Assembly (NCBI GenBank): GCA_020636095.1 | Contig: JACJYN010000002.1 | Span: 248,001 to 312,000, forward strand | Source: Lewinellaceae bacterium | GTDB lineage: Bacteria; Bacteroidota; Bacteroidia; Chitinophagales; Saprospiraceae | Length of the DNA stretch: 64,000 nucleotides | Direction: 5' to 3' | Shown here: positions 8,111 through 15,519 of the stretch, one piece after another | Layout of the letters: every line of letters starts with the position of its first letter | How positions within the stretch are numbered: position 1 is the stretch's first letter | The notes under the pieces: generated by a model | Databases searched by the model: none | Told to the model about the DNA's origin: nothing | What the model saw: the letters and a program-made list of their open reading frames with translations, nothing else | Translations under genes and position numbers: made by a program

Positions 8111-8611
8111 CTACTTGATGGTCATTTCCATATACAGTAAATACCCTTCAAAGCCCATTTGCTCGTAGAAACTTTTGGCAATCTCATTGTCCAGCCAGAC
8201 GCTGAGTTGCAGGCGGCGGATACCTTTTTCCCGGCAGAAATCACGGATGTAATGCATCAGTTTTTTGCCGATGCCTTTATGTTGGTGTTCCGGCACAATA
8301 CCCATCTGGTCGATCTGCATCAGTTCGTAGCTGCTTGCATGAAAAGGGCTGGCGCTGTATTCTTTGTGGATGGCCAGGGCATAACCCACCGGAAGATCCT
8401 CCAGATAGGCGACTATGCCATACACGTTGTCCCGCGCCAGCAGTTCTTCGTACCAGGCCAGGAATTTTTCATAATCATAAGGTGCGAAGACGTCGGGGTG
8501 CTTTTCAAAATGAAGGGTGTGCACGTGACGATTCAGCCGGGTGAGAAGCTCCGGGTTGTTCTCCAGGCGGAATTCCAAGTCAGGTGAAGGATGGGCGTTT
8601 CTCATTGGCAT
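8111..8611 (-). CDS. GNAT family N-acetyltransferase
   Basis: 166 residues covering a single GNAT fold. The acetyl-CoA binding motif A is IVPEHQHKGIGKKLMHYIRD (Q/RxxGxG/A form QHKGIGKK), followed by LQLSVWLDNEIAKSFYEQMG and FEGYLLYMEM for motif B. Substrate unknown; it could be a small amine or a protein N-terminus. It starts at the ATG at 8611; a second ATG two codons later (8605) is possible. Cytoplasmic and apparently monocistronic, with an intergenic gap to the NTF2-like gene upstream. Confidence 0.85.
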   Translation of the reverse strand: MPMRNAHPSPDLEFRLENNPELLTRLNRHVHTLHFEKHPDVFAPYDYEKFLAWYEELLARDNVYGIVAYLEDLPVGYALAIHKEYSASPFHASSYELMQIDQMGIVPEHQHKGIGKKLMHYIRDFCREKGIRRLQLSVWLDNEIAKSFYEQMGFEGYLLYMEMTIK

Positions 8612-8651
8612 TAATTTCTGGCTTTCTTTTTATAATAACCAAAGAGCCGAT

Positions 8652-9140
8652 TCAGTTCCCCTTGTGGTCATAGCTCAACACCCGGGAAAGCCTCCATTCC
8701 CCCTCTTCCAGCAACCACAGATGGGTGAATATTGCCGTTGACGTTAACACCTCTTCCTTTTCCGGATATTTGGCGTAGAAGCGGTGTTCGCCGGTTTGGA
8801 TAGCGCCATACAGATTACCATTGTTGTTCATAGGGAATACCCGCAGGCTGCCTTCCACCAGTTCCCGGCGGGCTTTGTACTCCATTTTACAGAGGCCATT
8901 CTCCATGCCGGCGATGAAATCGGCCTTTGAACCGGTAATGCCGGACTGGTCGTGGTAGAACTCCATATCTTCGCTCACCAGCGCTTTGAACTGGCTGATG
9001 TCGCAGGTATTGAAACCGACGTTGAAGAGGAGGCTGTCTTTGGCCCGAAGGGTTTGGAACAGTTCAGTGTTTTCCTCTACTTGTGCGGACAGAGAGCTGA
9101 GGAAGAACAAGCTAAGAAAGAGCGTTGAGTAAACCTTCAT
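8652..9140 (-). CDS. exported NTF2-like (DUF4440) protein
   Basis: 162 residues from the ATG at 9140, chosen because MKVYSTLFLSLFFLSSLSAQ is a clean signal peptide; the open frame to 9269 upstream is unlikely to be translated. The body fits the SnoaL-like/DUF4440 cone fold: DISQFKALVSEDMEFYHDQS, then GNLYGAIQTGEHRFYAKYP and the ending HLWLLEEGEWRLSRVLSYDH. The family has diverse or no enzymatic activity, so the role is unknown. Located in the periplasm. Confidence 0.75.
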   Translation of the reverse strand: MKVYSTLFLSLFFLSSLSAQVEENTELFQTLRAKDSLLFNVGFNTCDISQFKALVSEDMEFYHDQSGITGSKADFIAGMENGLCKMEYKARRELVEGSLRVFPMNNNGNLYGAIQTGEHRFYAKYPEKEEVLTSTAIFTHLWLLEEGEWRLSRVLSYDHKGN

Positions 9141-9561
9141 AAGTTTAGCATTTAGATTCGGATGGAATTTTAACCTATTTTTTATTGTAAAAAAGTGTAA
9201 CGAATCTCTACCAGAGTGCATTATGATAACGTAAAACCTCTGCGAAACCAAATTTTCTTGTTTTTGCATATCCTTTTACAAGGCTTGATGGAATTTTGTC
9301 CCGGCTTATTAGCCCAGAGGATAACAGCCCAGCAGGCTAATTATTTTTTCACATTTAATTTTTTGTCATGAGTACCAGATCAGTTGAGCAAGTATCCCGC
9401 TGTCACCCGCTCATTCCACCCGAACCGGACTGGAGTTTAACCAGGCTGTTTGGGACAATGAAGAAAGGGCATTTAACGGGATCCGTACAACCGGGAAGGC
9501 TTAGCATCCAACCGTCTAGCTCAGGACGAAAAACAGGAGTAGGATGATAAGCTTTCTTTTT
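9141..9561. other. 421-bp gap without a convincing gene
   Basis: It contains the leader of the DUF4440 gene and an isolated 59-codon frame on the plus strand (ATG at 9368, MSTRSVEQVSRCHPLIPP...) with no recognised homology and no clear start signals. The frame could be a gene relic. No hairpin or repeat stands out. Confidence 0.4.
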
Positions 9562-10149
9562 TTATGTTCTTCCGATGATAATGGCCTCTAACGGCTGCCC
9601 AAATTCTCTCGCCAGTTTGCTTCCCTGCTCCGATAACTTCCAGAAGCTCATCCGCCCGATCTTATTTTTCTCCACCCAGCCATTTGCTTCCATTTCCTGT
9701 AGCGCCGCTACGATGTACTTCCGGCTCTTAAGCTGAGTCGCTTTGTGTATTTCGGTAATGGCCAGCCCCTCCCGGCCTTCGTGCCCTTGTTCCAGGATCA
9801 ACAGCACCGCTACCCTTGCCAGGGAAGCCCGGTACGGTTCTATTCCACCTGGCTTACCTTTTCCGGCCTTGTTTTTCGGATTATCTTCCGGAAGCGGGAC
9901 GCCTTGCTGCGATTTTACAAAATCCAGAATATGGGACCTGAGTTGATTCAGGTGCCGCTGCACGGTGGCATAATCCAGAACCCCGCTGATCTGATCTTTT
10001 CTCAGGGCGTGAAACCTCCCGGATTGGAGGACAATCGCTTTCAGCCGTTCATTGCCCTGATAGTATTGGGACAGCAAGGCGATGGCTGCTTCGATCTCAT
10101 CTTTGGCAATGAGGTTGTTGATCTGTATTTCCAGCTCCTGATAGGTCAT
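9562..10149 (-). CDS. EAD11-like effector-associated domain fused to a winged-helix DNA-binding domain
   Basis: 195 residues. Residues about 1-80 (LEIQINNLIAKDEIEAAIAL, then LLSQYYQ, IVLQSGRFHALRKDQISG and the RSHILDFV end) match my memory of effector-associated domain 11. This is a small helical adaptor that recruits effectors in bacterial conflict systems of the Death/TRADD-N class. A Lys/Gly/Pro-rich linker (about 90-105) leads to a winged helix (LARVAVLLILEQGHEGREGL, ITEIHKATQLKSRKYIVAAL, WVEKNKIGRMSFWKLSEQG). It ends an operon: the hemoglobin gene stops 11 bp upstream. The combination suggests a regulator steered by an EAD partner; the partner is not visible in the window. The family call needs a profile search. 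Confidence 0.6.
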   Translation of the reverse strand: MTYQELEIQINNLIAKDEIEAAIALLSQYYQGNERLKAIVLQSGRFHALRKDQISGVLDYATVQRHLNQLRSHILDFVKSQQGVPLPEDNPKNKAGKGKPGGIEPYRASLARVAVLLILEQGHEGREGLAITEIHKATQLKSRKYIVAALQEMEANGWVEKNKIGRMSFWKLSEQGSKLAREFGQPLEAIIIGRT

Positions 10150-10160
10150 CCTTACATGAA

Positions 10161-10556
10161 TTATTGATTAGCAATTTTGATCTGCATCATGGTCGCAATC
10201 GACCGGGCGCGCGTTTTGGCATTGTGGGCGATCTCTCCGGAAAAGCGCTCATCTACCGTTTCTTCAAAGAGCGACAACCAACGATTGAAATGCTCTGCCC
10301 GAAGCGGCGATTTGGCGTTGAGATCAAGGTGAATCTGCATGGCATTCCGGCGATAGGTTGGCTTGTGAAAAAGCACCGACTCCCAAAAATCGAACATGAT
10401 GGGAAAGTGGGCTTCCCAGTCTATCGCAACTACCTCCGTGAAGAAATGGCCCACCACTTCGTCTTCGGTGAGCTTGGCGTAGAAAGCTCGGATGAGTTGT
10501 TCGATATCGTGGCGGTTTTCCAGGTCTTTTTTGTACATGTTGCTTTCTTTACTCAC
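10161..10556 (-). CDS. group III truncated hemoglobin
   Basis: 131 residues. Helical globin features of the P-type (group III) family are visible: IEQLIRAFYAKLTEDEVVGH, FFTEV..DWEAHFPIMFDFWES, YRRNAMQIHLDL with the likely proximal His, and HFNRWLSLFEETVDERFSGE. Such proteins bind heme and O2, NO or peroxide; physiological roles are mostly unproven. The start is the GTG at 10556, which overlaps the TGA of the upstream synthase gene (GTGA) and implies translational coupling; an internal ATG at 10538 is the alternative. The EAD11-winged-helix gene follows 11 bp downstream. Confidence 0.85.
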   Translation of the reverse strand: MSKESNMYKKDLENRHDIEQLIRAFYAKLTEDEVVGHFFTEVVAIDWEAHFPIMFDFWESVLFHKPTYRRNAMQIHLDLNAKSPLRAEHFNRWLSLFEETVDERFSGEIAHNAKTRARSIATMMQIKIANQ

Positions 10557-11980
10557 AATATAGGGCTAAAAACCTTTGCCCCCCCCTCTTTCAGCCTGTC
10601 CGTCCAGGGGCGTTCAGCGTGGGCCGCCGGGTCGAGCTGTGTGCTGATCCAGCATTCTTCCTGAAAGAGGTGCTTCAACTGACGGGCGATGGCCGAATCG
10701 TAGATGACGGCGTTGACCTCAAAATTCTGCTCAAAGCTGCGGATGTCTAGGTTGGCAGTGCCGACGGAGGCCACCGAATCGTCGGCCACGACGATCTTGC
10801 TGTGAAGAAAACCGAAAGGATACAGGTAAATCTGAACGCCCGCATCCAACAGGGGCTGATAGTAAGAGCGGATGCTCCATTTCACGATGGGATTATCGGA
10901 TTTGGCGGGCGCCAGAAGGCGTACATCCACCCCTCCCAGAGCGGCCGATTGCAGGGCTTCCAGTATGGGTTCCCCAGGGATGATGTAAGGGTTGGTAATG
11001 TAGATATATTCCTGCGCCTGGTTGATGAGCGTAAAATACTGCTGCCGTACCGCCGGGAAGTCCGAGTCCGGGCCACTGGCCACCAGTTGCACCGTAGAGG
11101 CGCCCCGAGGCGCCTGCCCGAAGGTGTAATCATGGCTGAGCAACTCTTCCTTTCCACTGACGAAGTGCCAGTCCAGAACAAAGATAGCCTGCAGGCTGTT
11201 GACCACCGGCCCATACAGGTAGAGGTGCATGTCGTGCCAGGCGCCCAGTTCATCGCCGGAAATGTACTTGTCGGCTACATTGATGCCGCCGGTAAATCCT
11301 TCCTCCCCGTCTACGACAATGATCTTTCGATGGTTGCGGTAGTTCAGGGTAGTGGTCAGCCAGCCGAAGTGCAGTGGCATAAATGGATACACCTGCACCC
11401 CCATGGCTTGCAGGCGGCGCAGGTATTTGCGGCTCAATTTGCGGCTCCCCACACCATCGTAGATCATACGAATCTCCACGCCCGCTTTGGCCTTTCGTTC
11501 AAAAATGGCCGCCATCCGATCTGCCAGTTGGCCCTCTTCGAAAATGTAGTATTGCATGTGTATGAAGTGGCGGGCCCGCTCCATGGCATCGAAGATCGCT
11601 TCGAAGGTGGCGGGGCCGTCCTTGAGCAGCTTTACTTCATTGCCTACCTGCGGCAAAAAATTGGAGTTCTGTATGATGAGCTTAGACAGGCGCTGATGTT
11701 GCTTCACCTCCGGTGGATAATCGGTCGTCTCCCGTTCGAACTCCCGGTAAAAGCGGGAGACCCGGTCGTTGTAGGCGTCCATCTCCCGGGTGCGCTTGCG
11801 CCGGTAAAACTTGTAGCGCCGCCGGTTGACTCCAAACATCAGGTATAGCACAATCCCCCCAACAGGGATCAGCAGGATGACCAGCACCCAGCCGATGGTC
11901 CGCGTCGGCCGAAGCCCCGTCAGCAACAGCAGGAATACCAGAACCAGAACAACCGCCAGATAAAGGATGGTGTAAAACAT
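10553..11980 (-). CDS. cardiolipin synthase-like phospholipase D family protein
   Basis: 475 residues from the ATG at 11980 (MFYTILYLAVVLVLVFLLLL). The longer frame to 12040 adds 20 polar residues and was not chosen. Two N-terminal transmembrane segments precede two PLD catalytic motifs: NHRKIIVVDGEEGFTGG and HSKIVVADDSVASVGTANLD (HxKx4D with the following Gly/Asn). It should condense phosphatidylglycerol with a second lipid to make cardiolipin at the inner membrane. The stop codon overlaps the GTG of the truncated hemoglobin gene, making it first in a three-gene operon. Confidence 0.9.
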   Translation of the reverse strand: MFYTILYLAVVLVLVFLLLLTGLRPTRTIGWVLVILLIPVGGIVLYLMFGVNRRRYKFYRRKRTREMDAYNDRVSRFYREFERETTDYPPEVKQHQRLSKLIIQNSNFLPQVGNEVKLLKDGPATFEAIFDAMERARHFIHMQYYIFEEGQLADRMAAIFERKAKAGVEIRMIYDGVGSRKLSRKYLRRLQAMGVQVYPFMPLHFGWLTTTLNYRNHRKIIVVDGEEGFTGGINVADKYISGDELGAWHDMHLYLYGPVVNSLQAIFVLDWHFVSGKEELLSHDYTFGQAPRGASTVQLVASGPDSDFPAVRQQYFTLINQAQEYIYITNPYIIPGEPILEALQSAALGGVDVRLLAPAKSDNPIVKWSIRSYYQPLLDAGVQIYLYPFGFLHSKIVVADDSVASVGTANLDIRSFEQNFEVNAVIYDSAIARQLKHLFQEECWISTQLDPAAHAERPWTDRLKEGGAKVFSPIL

Positions 11981-12055
11981 TGTTCGCGCTTTTACCGAAT
12001 TCGTACAGGGGTAAAATAGTGCATTTTTTTTACTGCCCAAAGGTTTGGGGGGCAG

Positions 12056-12147
12056 TGTATCGGTGTATCGGGGTATCAGGGTATCAGGGTATCAGGGTAT
12101 CGGTTACCATACGGATACACTACAACACTGATACACTACAACACGCC
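12056..12147. repeat. GGGTATCA / GATACACT microrepeat array
   Basis: Four to five tandem copies of an 8-bp unit related to GGGTATCA (12069-12101) are followed by GATACACTACAACACTGATACACTACAACAC. The same TGATACAC word forms longer arrays at 54790-54935 and smaller ones near 18170-18200 and 56040-56125. The rest of the gap up to 12294 is AT-rich leader sequence for the vWA gene. Confidence 0.7.
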
Positions 12148-12294
12148 CCGCCTCCTCCCTAACTTTAAACAAACTTTAAGAAAACAAATAGAATAATTCG
12201 TCGAATCTCACTGTTAGTAGAGTGACATTGCCCCTGTTCAATAGTCTGAATACCATTGTAATTCAAAGATCCCTTTTTAAAAACCTTATTAATT

Positions 12295-13386
12295 ATGAAA
12301 ACACTCACTATTTACCGATTGCCGCTTTTATTGTTTGCCGCTTTTGTACTTTCTATTTCCAGCTGTAAGAAAGACGACCCGGTGAAGGGCAACCCCGATG
12401 AGATTCCCTTACCTGAATGTGATGATGTGACCATCGACGACGCCATCATCCTGCGTTTCGAATACACCAACTACCAGGGGGAAGAACCCTCCATCACCAT
12501 CACACCGGACAAGACGGATTCGCGTGTCAAGTACGATACCACCCGTTATACTCCCGTCCGGGAAGGCAATAAGATAGTCATCAGCATCCCCAATATCCGG
12601 CTGAGCGATAGAGATTTCAACTACATCGCCCAGTGCGTAACCATCGAAGAATTTGACGCCACACGGCCATCGAGCGACCGCTGGTTCGAACAAACGGAGT
12701 TTAAAGAACAAAGAGAATTCTCCGAAACCAAGATCGCCACCATGCTCTGCCTGGATGTGAGCAGCTCGCTGGGCGCCGACCGCGAAAGCGTCAAGCAATA
12801 CGCCATCGACTTCTCCAATCAGATTTTCGAAACAACCAGTAATGAGAGCTACGTCGGGCTGGTGCTGTTCGCCGATACGGTGATCACTTACCCTTTCACC
12901 AATGACATTACGGATATTGAGAATGCCATTGCCACCTTCCCCTACCCCGACCTCGACGCACAGACCTTTACCCGCCTCAGCGACGGCATCATCGCCGGCC
13001 TCGATGCGCTGGAGGCAGCTCAGCTGGATGTGTCCAACAAGGTACTCGTCGCTTTCACCGATGGCAATGATAACGGTTCCAATAACCCGACCACCAACCA
13101 GAAGACCATTCAGGAATCCGAGTTTCCTCGTTATATGATCGGCCTGAAAGGTAAAGGGCTGGAGTACAATACCAACTACCTGAAAAACCTGGCCAGCAAC
13201 GAGACCTTCTTCGTCGAAGCCAATAATGCCTTCGAACTGCAAAAACGCTTCAACGATATCAATGAGCTGATCGCCAACATCTATACCATCATCTACAACC
13301 GCTCTACTCAATCCTTTACCCGCGGCGTAGACGAGCCCATTAAACTGCGGGCCATCTTCTTCGCCAAGCCGTACCGGATACAGTAG
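12295..13386 (+). CDS. vWA-domain lipoprotein
   Basis: 363 residues. The lipoprotein signal ends in the lipobox SISSC (about residues 20-24), followed by KKDD. The von Willebrand A domain starts near residue 145: the MIDAS motif DVSSS (MLCLDVSSSLGADRES), the Thr site in the FTRLSDGI region and the Asp of VAFTDGNDNGS are all present, so divalent-metal binding is likely. About 120 residues before it (DDAIILRFEYTNYQGEEPSI) form an unassigned beta-rich region. It is probably anchored in the outer or inner membrane and binds a protein partner. A strong terminator follows the stop codon, so it is transcribed alone or last. Confidence 0.82.
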   Translation: MKTLTIYRLPLLLFAAFVLSISSCKKDDPVKGNPDEIPLPECDDVTIDDAIILRFEYTNYQGEEPSITITPDKTDSRVKYDTTRYTPVREGNKIVISIPNIRLSDRDFNYIAQCVTIEEFDATRPSSDRWFEQTEFKEQREFSETKIATMLCLDVSSSLGADRESVKQYAIDFSNQIFETTSNESYVGLVLFADTVITYPFTNDITDIENAIATFPYPDLDAQTFTRLSDGIIAGLDALEAAQLDVSNKVLVAFTDGNDNGSNNPTTNQKTIQESEFPRYMIGLKGKGLEYNTNYLKNLASNETFFVEANNAFELQKRFNDINELIANIYTIIYNRSTQSFTRGVDEPIKLRAIFFAKPYRIQ

Positions 13387-13398
13387 GTTGGCTTGCTT

Positions 13399-13446
13399 AA
13401 AAAAAGGCCGTTTCTTAGGGATTACCTAAGGAGCGGCCTTTTTTTG
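13399..13446 (+). terminator. Rho-independent terminator
   Basis: The stem reads AAAGGCCGTTTCTTAGG, loop GATTA, then CCTAAGGAGCGGCCTTT, followed by a T-run (13439-13445). It begins 13 bp after the vWA gene stop and is nearly symmetric, so it may work in both directions. Confidence 0.9.
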
Positions 13447-13498
13447 ATAACAGAAGCTTTGATAAGTTGCTTTGATTTTCAAACTTCGCCATTAAAAA

Positions 13499-15361
13499 AT
13501 GACGAAATGCATCCTTTTTTTCCTTCCTTTTTTGATTTTATCGCACCTTCAAAAAGCCACCGCCCAGAGCTGCTTACCAGATGGAACTACCTTTTCTACC
13601 CAGGCCCAGATCGATGGTTTTCAAAGCGATTACCCCGGCTGCACCCGAATTGAGGGCGACGTGGTGATCTCCGGTGAAGGAATTACCAGCCTCATGGGTT
13701 TGTCTGCCTTGTCTTCCGTGGGCGGTAGGTTAAGGATATGGAACAACCCCCATCTAAACGAGCTCACCGGGTTGTCTGGCCTTTCTTCGGTTGATGGCAA
13801 CCTCGAAATTTGGGACAATAACGCCCTGATCTCCCTGAGCGGGCTGGAGGGGCTGGCCTCTACCGGCGGATCGCTGGATGTGTGGGAAAATGACAACCTG
13901 GCCAGCCTGGAGGGGCTCGGCAACCTGGCTCAAATCGAAGGCAACCTGCTCTTCGACTACAACACCGGCCTGGCCTCTTTGAGCGGGTTGTATCCGCTGG
14001 CCTCCATCGGGGGTAGCCTGCTAATTGAGAACAATCCGGCGCTGGTTTCCTTAACCGGGCTGGATAGCCTTACCTCGGTAACAGGAAGCCTCAGCATAGG
14101 TGGCAACGCCGCCTTGGCCTCTTTGAACGGGCTGAACCGGCTCTCCACCGCCGGCAGTTTCCTGGCCTGCTGGGGCAATGCCGCCCTTACTTCTTTAACC
14201 GGCCTGGAGCAGCTCGCCTCTACCGGCGGCAGCCTGTTGATCGAGGACAACGACGCCCTTTCTTCATTGGGTGGGCTGGATAACCTATCGGCAATCGGAG
14301 AGGTATTCACCATCCAGAATAACGATGCGCTGGCCACGCTGAATGGGCTCGATAACTTTACCTTCGCCGGCGGCGGCCTCATCATCAGGGGGAATTCTAC
14401 ACTGGGCTCCCTCAGCGGGCTGGGCCACCTGGAAGCCGTACAGGGAGAGTTGGTTATTGAATACAATGCCTCCCTGCCCGGCCTGAGCGGGCTGGGAGCC
14501 CTCAGCTCGGTTGCCGGCAATTTCTACATCGGCAATAACGAAGGGCTGGCCTCGCTCGACGGGCTGGACAACCTCCGGTCGGTAGAGGGCAACCTGTCCA
14601 TTGAATTCAACGACGCCCTGGCCTCGCTGAGCGGCCTGGGCAGCCTGGCCTCGGTCAAGCAAAACTTCCGCATTGCCGCCAATGAAGAGCTGGCTTCCAT
14701 CGAAGCCCTGAATGGGCTGGCTTCCATCGGCGGCAGTTTCTATATCGGCTACCAAGAGGCGCTGCCTTCCCTGAACGGGCTGGACAACCTGGAGGCGATC
14801 GGCGGCGACCTGTATCTGGAATACAACGAACAACTGGCGGATATCAGCAGCCTCCTGTCCCTCTCCCGGATCGGGGAAGGGCTCTACATTGAGTACAATG
14901 GCGCGTTAGGCTCTTTAAATGGGTTGAATAATGTTGACCCTAACAGCCTCGCCTTCCTTTCCCTGCTCAACTCGGGCGAGCTGTCCGATTGCGCAGTCGA
15001 GAGCATTTGCTACTTCCTGGATAATGATGGGGAGGCGGCTATTTCCTCCAATCATACAGGCTGTAGCAGTGTGGAGGAAGTCCTTTCCGCTTGCGCTGTT
15101 TTATCGGCAAAAGCCGCTTCCGGCCATGAACAGAATGAGGTGGCCCTGTTTCCAAACCCAACCGGCGGCTTTCTGCAGGTGGCCAGCAGCAATCCCCGGC
15201 CTTTTCTGGCCCGGATTCTGGATAGCCGGGGCAGCCTCATCAGCAGCCTCATCCTGGATGCAAACGGACAATTGGACTTATCGGCGCTGCCGGCCGGATT
15301 GTATTTCATACAGCTCGAAACTGGCGGCCAGCAGGTGGTCAAAAGGGTGGTCAAAAATTGA
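13499..15361 (+). CDS. secreted L-domain-like repeat protein with T9SS C-terminal sorting domain (paralog 1)
   Basis: 620 residues. A signal peptide (ending ATA before QSCLPDG) is followed by about 18 consecutive repeats of 23-24 residues of the form LASLSGLDNLxSIGGSLxIxNNxA, residues roughly 60-500. The pattern resembles receptor L-domain/leucine-rich right-handed solenoids. A cysteine-containing cap (LSDCAVESICYFL...GCSSVEEVLSAC) follows, then a Por-type T9SS tail (LFPNPTGGFLQV, LDSRGSLISS, GLYFIQLETGGQQVVKRVVK). It is exported by T9SS and attached to or released from the cell surface, most likely as an adhesin. The ligand is unknown. A close paralog lies immediately downstream. Confidence 0.85.
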   Translation: MTKCILFFLPFLILSHLQKATAQSCLPDGTTFSTQAQIDGFQSDYPGCTRIEGDVVISGEGITSLMGLSALSSVGGRLRIWNNPHLNELTGLSGLSSVDGNLEIWDNNALISLSGLEGLASTGGSLDVWENDNLASLEGLGNLAQIEGNLLFDYNTGLASLSGLYPLASIGGSLLIENNPALVSLTGLDSLTSVTGSLSIGGNAALASLNGLNRLSTAGSFLACWGNAALTSLTGLEQLASTGGSLLIEDNDALSSLGGLDNLSAIGEVFTIQNNDALATLNGLDNFTFAGGGLIIRGNSTLGSLSGLGHLEAVQGELVIEYNASLPGLSGLGALSSVAGNFYIGNNEGLASLDGLDNLRSVEGNLSIEFNDALASLSGLGSLASVKQNFRIAANEELASIEALNGLASIGGSFYIGYQEALPSLNGLDNLEAIGGDLYLEYNEQLADISSLLSLSRIGEGLYIEYNGALGSLNGLNNVDPNSLAFLSLLNSGELSDCAVESICYFLDNDGEAAISSNHTGCSSVEEVLSACAVLSAKAASGHEQNEVALFPNPTGGFLQVASSNPRPFLARILDSRGSLISSLILDANGQLDLSALPAGLYFIQLETGGQQVVKRVVKN

Positions 15362-15519
15362 CCCCTGAAATTAAAACATCTTTCCATTGAACCCGTATAA
15401 AGTATTCCGGGGTGCTGTCTGAAACCGGAGAGATTCGGGTTTGGGAGCAGGTATCAGCGAATAGCCAATGGCAAATTACCGAATACTCACCCATAATTAA
15501 TCATCTCAAAAACGGCGCT

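Noticed and set aside
9368..9547. 59-codon plus-strand frame MSTRSVEQVSRCHP...
   Set aside because: No homology recognised, no promoter or translational signal, and not near a related gene; kept only as a note in the gap description.
12409..13311. Long minus-strand frame opposite the vWA lipoprotein
   Set aside because: The plus strand has a signal peptide, MIDAS motif and terminator; the antisense frame is a coding shadow.
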